The translations under genes and the position numbers were made by a program. A stretch of 64,000 bases of DNA from Kitasatospora acidiphila (lineage in GTDB: Bacteria > Actinomycetota > Actinomycetes > Streptomycetales > Streptomycetaceae), in contig NZ_VIGB01000003.1 of NCBI RefSeq assembly GCF_006636205.1, forward strand, positions 7,070,501-7,134,500, given 5' to 3'. Positions 25,023 to 32,610 of this stretch are shown here, in pieces (the first letter of the stretch is position 1; every line of letters starts with the position of its first letter). The notes beneath the pieces are model-generated. The model was given only the letters and a program-made list of their open reading frames with translations. It ran no database searches and had not been told where the DNA came from.

Positions 25023-26034
25023 ATGCCCGTTTCCAGCCGTGAGTGGCAGCTGATCGCCCGCCCGGTCGGCGAGCCCGCGCCGGCGGACTTCGCCCTCACC
25101 ACCGTCACCGTCGCCGACCCGGAGCCGGACCAGGTGCTGGTCCGCAACACCTGGCTGTCCGTCGACCCTACATGCGCGGCCGGATGAACGAAGGCCCGTC
25201 CTACATCCCGCAGTTCGAGCTGGGCGAGACCATGACCGGCAGCGCGGTCGGCGTGGTCGTCGCCTCCCGGGCCGAGAACGTGCCCGTCGGCGCGACCGTC
25301 TCCCACTTCAACGGCTGGCGCGAGTACACCGTCGTCGACGCCCCGGCCGTGCGGGTGCTGGACACCGCGCTCGCCCCCGCCCAGGCGTACCTGGGCGTGC
25401 TCGGCACCACCGGCCTGACCGCCTACGCGGGTGTCACGGACACCGCCCGGTCAATCAGGGCGACGTCGTCTTCGTCTCGGGCGCGGCCGGGGCCGTCGGC
25501 TCGGTGGCCGGGCAGCTGGCGAAGAAGCTCGGCGCCGCCAAAGTCATCGGCTCAGCCGGCGGCCCGGAGAAGGTCCGCCGGGTCGTCGAGCACTTCGGCT
25601 TCGACACGGCGATCGACTACCGGCAGGGCGACCTGCCCGCGCAACTGGCCAAGGCCGCGCCCGAGGGCATCGACGTCTACATCGACAACGTCGGCGGTGA
25701 CCACCTGCAGGCGGCCCTCGGCCGGATGAACCTGCACGGCCGGGTCGCCATGATCGGCGCGATCTCCGTGTACAACGCCACCGAACCGCCGCCCGGGCCG
25801 AACACCCTGCCACTGGCGATCGGCAAGCGCCTCACACTGCGCGGCATGAACGTCGGCGACCACTTCGACCTGTTCCCCGAGTACCTGGAGCGGGCGGCGG
25901 CCTGGCTCGCCGACGGCTCGCTGCGCGCGGACGAGACCCTGGTCGACGGCATCGAGAACACCCTCGGCGCGTTCCTCGCCATGATGCGCGGTGCCAACAC
26001 CGGCAAGATGCTGGTCCGGCTCGCCCAGGACTGA
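25023..26034 (+). CDS. NADP-dependent oxidoreductase (zinc-free MDR), two frameshifts
   Basis: Double-bond or quinone reductase of the medium-chain family (leukotriene-B4 dehydrogenase/CurA-like). Begins MPVSSREWQLIARPVGEP and ends at 26034. The reading frame must shift near 25168 (SVDP-YMRGRMN) and near 25449 (TDTAR-VNQGDVVF). Both are restored by adding one base to a C or G run. The dinucleotide motif SGAAGAVGSVAGQLAKKLG and later DVYIDNVGG are intact. Without the shifts it would be about 337 residues, normal for the family, so a sequencing error is more likely than decay. Confidence 0.85.
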
Positions 26035-26042
26035 CACGGGTA

Positions 26043-26540
26043 TCAGGGGAGCAGGCTGCGGCCCATCAGGATGTCGTCGACGTACTGCCCGTCGAGCAGG
26101 AACTCCTCGGGGCAGACGCCCTCGACGGCGAAGCCGCAGCGCTCGTACAGGCGGCGGGCCGGCTGGTTGTGGCCGAGCACGCGGAGCGTCATCCGGCGCG
26201 CGCCCTGGTCGCGGGCGGACTCGCAGGCCGCTTCGACCAGGGCGCGCCCGATGCCGTGGCCACGGGCCGCCGGGTCCACCACGAGTCCCTGGACCTGCCG
26301 GACGTGCTGGTTGGTCGCCAGCGGGGTCGGTGGCACCTGCCGGATGAAGCCGACCACCCGGCCGTTCCGTTCGGCCACCAGGTACTGGTCAGGCGACCGC
26401 TGGTCGGCGAAGAGGGCCGCGTTCACGGCGGGCCGAGGTGTCACGTCGCTCAGCCAGGACCAGGTCAGGTGGTTGAGCTCGGCCAGCACGCTCTCGTCCG
26501 CCAGGACGGCTTGGCGGACTATCAGATCTGCTACGGACAT
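26043..26540 (-). CDS. GNAT family N-acetyltransferase
   Basis: 165 residues. Acetyl-CoA-binding motif VDPAARGHGIGRALVEAA and the later NQPARRLYERCGF block are clear. Substrate unknown. Convergent with the oxidoreductase. Confidence 0.88.
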   Translation of the reverse strand: MSVADLIVRQAVLADESVLAELNHLTWSWLSDVTPRPAVNAALFADQRSPDQYLVAERNGRVVGFIRQVPPTPLATNQHVRQVQGLVVDPAARGHGIGRALVEAACESARDQGARRMTLRVLGHNQPARRLYERCGFAVEGVCPEEFLLDGQYVDDILMGRSLLP

Positions 26541-26693
26541 GACGGCATGCTAACCACACGGCACCGCCCGGACGTTCGGCAATCGTCGGGTTCGGTCCGG
26601 ACCGATGGGTCGTGATCGGCTGATGGCGATGGCTGCGGCGCAGTGGTCCACTGGAAGCTGACCATCCCTCGGCCTCCCGGTAGGAGCAGCGAC

Positions 26694-27662
26694 GTGCACC
26701 AGCTCGGCTATGGCGACATCAAGGCCGCCCGCGATCGGATCGCCGGACGCATCCGTCCCGTCACCGTGGTCCCGGCGGACCTCGGCGGACCGGGTGAGGT
26801 GTGGCTGGCCCTGGAGTTCATGCAGCACACCGGGTCGTTCAAGGCGCGGGGCGCGCAGAACTTCATCCAGGCGCACCGAGACGCCGGCGCGCTCCCCGAG
26901 CTCGGGGTGACCATCGCGTCGGGCGGCAACGCCGGGCTGGCCTGCGCGTGGGCCGCCCAGCGGCAAGGCGTGCGGGCCACGGTCTTCGTGCCCGAGACCG
27001 CGCCGGCGGTGAAGGTCGCCCGGCTCCGCGGCTATGGCGCCGAGGTGCGGATGGTCGGCTCGGAGTACGCGGAAGCCCTGGCCGCCTGCGAGGAGTTCGC
27101 GGCCGCCACCGGAGCGCTGGCCGCGCACGCCTACGACCACCCGCTGATCGCGGCCGGGGCCGGCACGCTGCTGGAGGAGATCCAGCAGCGGATTCCGGAC
27201 CTGGACACCGTGCTGGTCGCGGTCGGCGGTGGCGGCCTGTTCGCCGGGGTGGCGACGGCCGCCCGGCAGCACGGCATCCGCACGGTCGCCGTCGAACCCG
27301 AGAACTGCCGTGCGCTGCATGCCGCGATCGAGGCCGGTCGGCCGGTCGACGCCCCAGTGGACTCGGTCGCCGCCGACTCCCTCGGGGCCCGCCGCGCTTC
27401 TGTCATGGCCCTGCACGTCGCCCAGCAGGGTGGTGTGCGGTCGGTGCTGGTGACGGACGACGAGATCGTCCGGGCCCGCCAGTCGCTGTGGGAGCAGTGG
27501 CGGTTGGCGGTCGAGCACGCCGCCGCCACCGCGCTTGCGGCCCTGACCGGCCCGGCCGCCGCACCGGACCGCGGCTACCGGCCGGGTGCCGGTGAGAAGG
27601 TCTGCGTGGTGCTCTGCGGCGCCAACACCGATGCGGGCACGCTGGTCCGGCCCGCGAGCTGA
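26694..27662 (+). CDS. PLP-dependent threonine/serine dehydratase-like enzyme
   Basis: Fold-type II PLP enzyme of about 322 residues. Schiff-base lysine in TGSFKARGA, substrate loop ASGGNAGLA, phosphate-binding GGGGLFAG and C-terminal CGANTD. It has no ACT regulatory domain, so it is a catabolic-type threonine or serine dehydratase, or a related beta-replacing enzyme. GTG at 26694 with GGAG 7 bases upstream. Followed by a strong hairpin. Confidence 0.87.
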   Translation: MHQLGYGDIKAARDRIAGRIRPVTVVPADLGGPGEVWLALEFMQHTGSFKARGAQNFIQAHRDAGALPELGVTIASGGNAGLACAWAAQRQGVRATVFVPETAPAVKVARLRGYGAEVRMVGSEYAEALAACEEFAAATGALAAHAYDHPLIAAGAGTLLEEIQQRIPDLDTVLVAVGGGGLFAGVATAARQHGIRTVAVEPENCRALHAAIEAGRPVDAPVDSVAADSLGARRASVMALHVAQQGGVRSVLVTDDEIVRARQSLWEQWRLAVEHAAATALAALTGPAAAPDRGYRPGAGEKVCVVLCGANTDAGTLVRPAS

Positions 27663-27677
27663 CCGGAGCGCCGGTCG

Positions 27678-27701
27678 CCGGGCGCGTCGCGGCGCGCCCG
27701 G
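27678..27701 (+). terminator. Hairpin after the dehydratase gene
   Basis: Perfect 9-bp stem (CCGGGCGCG) with a 6-base loop starting 16 bases after the stop; no T-run. Confidence 0.65.
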
Positions 27702-27884
27702 GATCGGGTTGCTCCGGTGCCGTGAGGGCAGCTGTGGGGCACCTGTGCAGATGCTGTCATATGCCAAGTGATCATGACGAAAGCCCGTGCAGTCACTCGA
27801 ACGGGAGTAACGTAGCGCCCCGACGCGGTCACCGGGCGAAGCGGTGACCATGGCACGTCGTGCTGTCCAGTGAAGGGATGTGCG

Positions 27885-28271
27885 GTGCCGGAGATCGACG
27901 GGATGCTTGTCGAAGTCATGACAATTTCCGGTGCGCGCGGCGCTAGCCTGGTGGACTGGACGAGTGGGCTGGCGCTCGCCGTCGCGGGGGAGGGGCCGGG
28001 CGGCGACCATGCCCACGGGGCCGCCGACGTCGCGGAGTTGGCGCGCGTGGTCATGCTGCAGCCCTCGTTCGCCGACCCCCTCGCCGATGACCCGGGCGCC
28101 GAGGACGTGATCGTCAGCACGCCCGACCGGTACCACCTGATCCGGTTCCTGACGGCCGGGTTCGACGCACGGCTGCTGCTGCACCTCCAGCTGGACCGCG
28201 CCGCCGGGAACCTCGCCCTGGCGAGGCGCCAACTGGCCGTGGCAGCCGAGGGATTGGCGGCGGACCGATGA
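27885..28271 (+). CDS. Roadblock-like small protein, divergent member
   Basis: 128 residues. It aligns by eye with the two shorter proteins at 29611 and 45403 (ISGARGASLVDWTSGLAL; DRYHLIRFL; LQLDRAAGNLALARRQL), so it belongs to the same Roadblock/LC7-like family but is the most diverged. GTG start with GAAGGG upstream. Its stop overlaps the next ATG by four bases. No enzyme motif; such proteins act as dimers binding small GTPases or kinases. Confidence 0.75.
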   Translation: MPEIDGMLVEVMTISGARGASLVDWTSGLALAVAGEGPGGDHAHGAADVAELARVVMLQPSFADPLADDPGAEDVIVSTPDRYHLIRFLTAGFDARLLLHLQLDRAAGNLALARRQLAVAAEGLAADR

Positions 28272-29038
28272 CCGCGGTGACCATGCCGGCCTCCGGGGTG
28301 CCGAGTTCGCCGGCCGGGCGGCCGCTACCGAGGCGCCGGTGGTCGCGGAACCGGTATCCGGTCGGTGCCTTCGAGGCGGCGCTGGCGGAGCTCGGGGCGC
28401 GAGGAGCCGCAGGGGCCCTGCGAGGACCGAGCGGGACCGTCTGGCTCTCGGACGGCGCGGTCGCGGGGGCGCGCAGCCCACTGGTCGCCGATGTCCCGTT
28501 CGGCTCTCCGACCCGGCGGCCTTTCGAGGCCGAACTCGTTTGGCGGGAACGGCTCCTGGATGCCGCCTACTACGCATTCGGCCAGGTCGGCGGCGAGTTC
28601 GAGTTCCACGCCGCACCGACGCCGGACGGCCTGACGCGCACCCTTCCGCTGGAGGCGCTGCGCCAGGCGATCGGGCGTCGACGGGCGCTGCTCGACCAGG
28701 TGCTGGCCCGGCCCGACCTGGACACCGCCCCCGTCGTCGCCGCCGAGGTCCGCCCGGGAATGCCACCCGGGCGCCGCCTGCAGGCCGTACTGGCAGCCAC
28801 CGACGGCCAGTTGACACCACCGCAGCTGGCGGCCCGGCTCGGCCGCTCCGTCTTCGGAGTGCTGCTGGACGTCCGGCTGCTCGCCGCGGCCGGCCTGCTG
28901 CGCCTGCCGCCCCGCCCGCCCGCCGAGCCGCCCCGATCCGGGGCCGCCGCGGCGCCAGATCGTCCACCCGTCGATCCGTCAGATCCGGACGTGGCCATGC
29001 TGCTTCGGATTCGAGCCGCCCTGGAGGCCCGGCTGTGA
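28268..29038 (+). CDS. DUF4388-like protein with C-terminal winged-helix-like region
   Basis: 256 residues. The N-terminal half resembles DUF4388/PatA N-terminal domains (ALRGPSGTVWLSDGAVAGARS, then LDAAYYAFGQVGGEFEFHAA). A second segment (GRRLQAVLAATDGQLTPPQLAARLGRSVFGVLLDVRLLAAAGLL) looks like a winged helix. Proline-rich linker near the C-terminus. ATG overlaps the previous stop. Co-translation with Roadblock-like genes points to a signalling role. Confidence 0.7.
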   Translation: MTAVTMPASGVPSSPAGRPLPRRRWSRNRYPVGAFEAALAELGARGAAGALRGPSGTVWLSDGAVAGARSPLVADVPFGSPTRRPFEAELVWRERLLDAAYYAFGQVGGEFEFHAAPTPDGLTRTLPLEALRQAIGRRRALLDQVLARPDLDTAPVVAAEVRPGMPPGRRLQAVLAATDGQLTPPQLAARLGRSVFGVLLDVRLLAAAGLLRLPPRPPAEPPRSGAAAAPDRPPVDPSDPDVAMLLRIRAALEARL

Positions 29039-29117
29039 GGCTCCCGCTCACCCCCGTCGACCGCCGAAGCCCGTCATGAAGCGCGCCCTGCGGCAGCTAT
29101 CAGGAAGGAGGCAGGCC

Positions 29118-29546
29118 ATGTCACCCGTACTCGACTCGGCCGCCCTGCCGGACATCATGGGTGAACTCAAGGAAGTGCGGGCGAGACTGCCGCAGCTCAC
29201 CGGCGTGCTGCTGGCGACGGTCGACGGCCTGGTCATCGCGCACGACGCCGACGGTGTCGAGCCGGAGGGTGTCGCCGCGCTGACCGCCGCCGCGCTGGGC
29301 GTCGGCGCCCGACTGGCCGAAGCCACCGGCCAGGGCGCCCTGTTGGAGCTCCTCAGCCGCGGCGAACGCGGTTACACCGCCACCTACGCCGCCGGCGCCT
29401 TCCTTGTGCTCACCCTGTTCACCGGGCCGGACGTCAATGTCGGCCTGCTGCACTTCGAAGCCCGCCGGGCCGGCAGCCGGATCGCCGCGCTCGCCGACGC
29501 GCAGCTGCGCCGGGCACCGGTTCCCGGCTCGCCGCTCGGTGTCTGA
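29118..29546 (+). CDS. Roadblock/LC7 domain protein
   Basis: 142 residues, classical Roadblock fold: ELKEVRARLPQLTGVLLATVDGLVIAHDAD, then a helical middle and VLTLFTGPDVNVGLLHFEARR. ATG at 29118 is chosen for its strong AGGAAGGAGG site. In Streptomyces conservons such proteins pair with a kinase and a small GTPase; neither is adjacent here. Confidence 0.82.
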   Translation: MSPVLDSAALPDIMGELKEVRARLPQLTGVLLATVDGLVIAHDADGVEPEGVAALTAAALGVGARLAEATGQGALLELLSRGERGYTATYAAGAFLVLTLFTGPDVNVGLLHFEARRAGSRIAALADAQLRRAPVPGSPLGV

Positions 29547-29610
29547 CGGGACGTCAGACACCGTCTCTGTTCTGCACCACCTTGCCCACGACCTCGAAGG
29601 AAACTCTCCC

Positions 29611-29982
29611 ATGACTAGCACTGACCTCGCCCTGAAGGACGCGATGAGCAGCATCGAGGGCGCGATCGGCGTCGCCCTGGTGGACTACAACAGCGGCATG
29701 GCCCTCGGCACGCTGGGCGGGGGCGAGCTCGACCTCGCCGTGGCCGCAGCCGCCAACACCGACGTGGTCCGGGCGAAGGTGCGCGCGATAGAGATGCTGA
29801 ACCTCAACTCCGCCATCGAGGACATCCTGATCACGCTCACCGACCAGTACCACCTGATCCGCCCGCTCACCAGCCGCTCCGGCAAGGGCTTGTTCCTCTA
29901 CCTGGCGCTGGACCGCAACCGGGCCAACCTGGCGATGGCCCGCCACCAGCTGCGCCGGATCGAGGGCGACTTGGAGGTCTGA
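29611..29982 (+). CDS. Roadblock-like small protein
   Basis: 123 residues. Strongly similar to the protein at 45403-45780: GAIGVALVDYNSGMALGTLG, NTDVVRAK, EDILITLTDQYHLIRPLT, GLFLYLALDRNRANLAMARHQLR. ATG with GAAGGAA 8 bases upstream. Last gene of the four-gene cassette. No GTPase or kinase partner is nearby. Confidence 0.82.
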   Translation: MTSTDLALKDAMSSIEGAIGVALVDYNSGMALGTLGGGELDLAVAAAANTDVVRAKVRAIEMLNLNSAIEDILITLTDQYHLIRPLTSRSGKGLFLYLALDRNRANLAMARHQLRRIEGDLEV

Positions 29983-30010
29983 GCGGGCCGCCAGCACTGT
30001 TGAGGCCCGG

Positions 30011-30973
30011 TCATGGAGTCGCTGCGTCCGCCGCCGGCTTGCGAGTTCGGACGAGTGCCGACACCATGACCGCGCCCGCTGCCACCGCGCCGGCATGCAG
30101 CAGGGCGGCGACCGCGAGGTTCTCCGGCAGCGTCGCACCGGCAGGACGCGCCGTCGCCAGGTACAACGTGATCGCCAACTTCCAGCCGCTCCACGCGAAC
30201 AGCGAGCCCGTCCCCAACCACCCAGCCGTCAACGGCACCCAGCGGGACAGCCGGACGGGCCGCCGTCGGCCGATCACCCAGGTGGCGGCCGCGGCCGTGA
30301 CCGCCCACGACCCGCACACCCCGTTCAGCAGACGCCAGTCGATGTCCCGGGCCGCCGGGTGCGCGATCCCGGCCGGGCCGCCGATCGCCCAGTAGAGCCA
30401 GACCAGGCCGATCGCCGCGCCCGCGCCCGCTGCCCACAGCACCCGGCGCGGGCCGCCCGCGCGGCCGTCACCGACCCGGCCGGCGAACGCGTCCGGCCAG
30501 CGCCGCCGACAGTACGCGGGCAGGGCGACCACCAGGCCAAGGCCCATCCCCACGAAGCTGGTCTGGATCATCGCGGCCTCCCAGCCGGGCATCGACGCAC
30601 CCTGGTTGCCGGACGCCTGGCCACCGCCGGAGTTGCCGCCCGAGCCGCCGCCCAGCAGTGCGTCCAGCGCGACGTACGGCAGCATGGCGACCAGGAACCC
30701 CGAGCCCACCCAGGCGACGAACGCCACCAGCGGGCCCTTGATGCGCATCCCCCAGGGTCGGACGAGTGCGAGAGCCATGCCGATCCCCAGCCCCGCCATG
30801 CCGATCGTTGTGGTGTTGAGCACCACCCACCCGGCCAGGCTGAAGCCCGCACCGATCGGCAGCAGCCCCGCGATGGCGCCGACCACCCAGCAGACCTTGA
30901 TCACCGTGTAGGGCGCCATCACCAGTGCCGCCCCGTATGCGGCCAGCCGACCTGCTCTGTCGAACCGATCCAT
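30011..30973 (-). CDS. Polytopic membrane protein, unknown
   Basis: 320 residues with about seven or eight membrane helices and a Gly/Ser-rich external loop (GGGSGGNSGGGQASGNQGAS). C-terminal residues are charged. Not recognised. Convergent with the Roadblock cassette, 28 bases apart. Confidence 0.75.
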   Translation of the reverse strand: MDRFDRAGRLAAYGAALVMAPYTVIKVCWVVGAIAGLLPIGAGFSLAGWVVLNTTTIGMAGLGIGMALALVRPWGMRIKGPLVAFVAWVGSGFLVAMLPYVALDALLGGGSGGNSGGGQASGNQGASMPGWEAAMIQTSFVGMGLGLVVALPAYCRRRWPDAFAGRVGDGRAGGPRRVLWAAGAGAAIGLVWLYWAIGGPAGIAHPAARDIDWRLLNGVCGSWAVTAAAATWVIGRRRPVRLSRWVPLTAGWLGTGSLFAWSGWKLAITLYLATARPAGATLPENLAVAALLHAGAVAAGAVMVSALVRTRKPAADAATP

Positions 30974-31090
30974 CGGGGATTCCTTCTCTCCGTTGCGGGA
31001 ACCCCACCTTCACCGTCCGCCTCACCCTGCCGCGTCGTGCCCGGGTCGTATCCCCATCCCCCGCCAGGGTGAGCCGGGGTCCTCGGCCGT

Positions 31091-31147
31091 GGCGCCGTGT
31101 GACGCTGTGCGGCGGCCGGCAGCGGAAGGCCGCCGCCGCACGGCGCC
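31091..31147 (-). terminator. Compound hairpin after the iminopeptidase gene
   Basis: Outer 9-bp arms (GGCGCCGTG) and inner 9-bp arms (GCGGCGGCC) both pair perfectly. It begins 19 bases after the minus-strand stop at 31166. Confidence 0.65.
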
Positions 31148-31165
31148 GTCGGAACTCGCCCTGCG

Positions 31166-32140
31166 TCAGCGCCCGTTCTTGCCGAACCGGGCGAGTGCGT
31201 CCAGCACGGTCTGCCGCATGGTGGGGCTGCCGGTGTGCCCCGCCTCGTCGATCACCTTCAACTCGGCGTCGGGCCAGACCCGGGCCAAGTCCCAGGGACC
31301 CTTCAGCGGGCAGCCCAGGTCGAGCCGACCCTGCACCATCACACCCGGGATACCCGCCAACCGGTGGGCGTCGCGGATCAGTTGGCCGTCCTCGAGCCAG
31401 GCGTTGTTGGCGAAGTAGTGGGCGCAGATCCGGACCAGGGCCAGCAGTGCGTCGTCCGGCCGGTTGCTGTACGCGCCCGGATGGCCGAGCGCCTCATGGG
31501 CGATCACCGCGTCCTCCCAGGCGCACCAGTCGCGGGCCGCTTGCAGGCGGACCGCCTGATCCGAATCCGGGCTGTTCAGCAGCCGGTTGTAGGCGGCGAC
31601 CAGGTCGCCGTCCCGGTCCGCGGCGGGCAGCGCGTCGCGGAACGCCTCCCAGGCGCCGGGCAGCAGCGGGCGCAGCCCGTTGTAGAGCCAGTCGATGTCC
31701 TCCTGCCGGCCCAGGAAGCTGCTGACGATGACGATTTCGGACACCCGCTCGGGATGGCGCTGGGCGTAGGCGAGGATCAGGGCCGAGCCCCAGGAGCCGC
31801 CGAACAGCAGCCAGCGCTCGACGCCGAGGTGCTCGCGCAGGTGCTCCATGTCGGCGATCAGGTGGTCGGTGGTGTTGTGTTCGAGGCTCACGGACGGATC
31901 GGAGGCGTGCGGCAGGCTGTCACCGCAGTTGCGCTGGTCGAACCGGATGATGCGGAAGTCCTCGGGGTTCAGGCCCGAGGTCCGGCTGCGGCGTCCGCCG
32001 CCGCCGGGGCCGCCGTGCACGTTCAGCACGGGCTTCCCGTCGGGGTTGCCCAAGGTCTCCCAGTAGATCCGGTTGCCGTCGCCGACATCGAGCAGGCCGT
32101 GTTCGTGCGGTCCGGTCAGCTCGTACAGGGGCTGGTCCAT
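31166..32140 (-). CDS. pip: Prolyl iminopeptidase
   Basis: Cytoplasmic alpha/beta hydrolase (peptidase family S33) removing N-terminal proline. 324 residues. Oxyanion motif HGGPGGGG, FDQRNCGDS, nucleophile serine in FGGSWGSALIL, Asp in QGRLDLGCP and His in DEAGHTG. ATG with AGGAGGAG upstream, inside a tandem 15-bp duplication. It lies 158 bases after the lanthipeptide precursor on the same strand, behind a hairpin. The precursor leader has no proline, so a leader-removal role is not supported. Confidence 0.93.
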   Translation of the reverse strand: MDQPLYELTGPHEHGLLDVGDGNRIYWETLGNPDGKPVLNVHGGPGGGGRRSRTSGLNPEDFRIIRFDQRNCGDSLPHASDPSVSLEHNTTDHLIADMEHLREHLGVERWLLFGGSWGSALILAYAQRHPERVSEIVIVSSFLGRQEDIDWLYNGLRPLLPGAWEAFRDALPAADRDGDLVAAYNRLLNSPDSDQAVRLQAARDWCAWEDAVIAHEALGHPGAYSNRPDDALLALVRICAHYFANNAWLEDGQLIRDAHRLAGIPGVMVQGRLDLGCPLKGPWDLARVWPDAELKVIDEAGHTGSPTMRQTVLDALARFGKNGR

Positions 32141-32150
32141 GGCAGTCTCC

Positions 32151-32180
32151 TCCTGAGGTCACGAATCCTGAGGTCACGAA
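32151..32180 (-). repeat. Tandem 15-bp duplication before pip
   Basis: Two adjacent exact copies of TCCTGAGGTCACGAA (plus-strand reading) in the pip leader; the copy nearer the gene forms part of its ribosome-binding site. Confidence 0.85.
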
Positions 32181-32246
32181 GGGCGAACTTGCCAGGCTAG
32201 CCAGTGATTTGACCGATGTCGCGCGAATTTGTCCGGGCATGGCCAG

Positions 32247-32278
32247 GCGCGGCCCCGGGTGATGACCCGGGACCGCGC
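32247..32278 (-). terminator. Terminator hairpin after the lanthipeptide precursor
   Basis: GCGCGG and CCCGGGT arms pair with their complements around one C-A mismatch and a GATG loop. Begins 20 bases after the precursor stop on the minus strand and separates it from pip. Confidence 0.75.
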
Positions 32279-32298
32279 TGTCATGGTCTGACTGGTCG

Positions 32299-32436
32299 TC
32301 AGTCGATGGTCGCGCTGGTGTCGTAGCCGCAGCCGGCGGTGCTGCCGCTGGAGCAGCTGCAGAACGCCCCGGCCTCGTCGGCGCCCAGGTACGACAGCTC
32401 GGTCTCCATCAGCTGGAGCTCAAGGACCTCGTTCAT
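32299..32436 (-). CDS. Class III lanthipeptide precursor peptide (LanA)
   Basis: 45 codons with an excellent ribosome site (GGGAGGA six to seven bases before ATG). The leader starts MNEVLELQLMETELSYLG; VLELQ at residues 4-8 matches the ILELQ-type motif by which class III synthetases bind their leaders, and there is no leader proline. The core holds Cys26, Cys28 and SSGSTAGC at 29-36: Ser29-x2-Ser32-x3-Cys36 is exactly the labionin pattern, and Ser30-x2-Thr33-x2-Cys36 is an alternative. The tail (GYDTSATID) has three more Ser/Thr. Encoded on the same strand directly downstream of the synthetase. Mature structure unknown; Cys26 and Cys28 could be free or disulfide-bonded. Confidence 0.9.
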   Translation of the reverse strand: MNEVLELQLMETELSYLGADEAGAFCSCSSGSTAGCGYDTSATID

Positions 32437-32550
32437 GTGGTTCCTCCCTCTCTCGGTCGGTGCAGGGCAGGCCTGCGACCTGGCGGTTGCCCGGTGGCCC
32501 GGGACATCTGTGGTCCCACGGGGGACTGGTTTCGCGGTGCGGCTCAGTGT

Positions 32551-32610
32551 GGTCAGCGGTGCTCAGTGGTGGTCAGCGGTGCTCAGTGGTGGTCGGCGGC
32601 GCTCAGTGGT
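32551..32610. repeat. Three 20-bp tandem copies over the synthetase stop
   Basis: GGTCAGCGGTGCTCAGTGGT occurs twice exactly and a third time with two changes. The third copy contains the synthetase stop codon, so the last residues (GHH) and stop are repeated as sequence downstream. Confidence 0.85.

Noticed and set aside
27885..29982. A standard Streptomyces conservon
   Set aside because: Kinase, DUF742 and GTPase genes are absent; only Roadblock-type genes and a DUF4388-like gene are present.
31166..32140. Prolyl iminopeptidase as the lanthipeptide leader peptidase
   Set aside because: The precursor leader contains no proline and a strong hairpin separates the genes, so adjacency alone is not enough.
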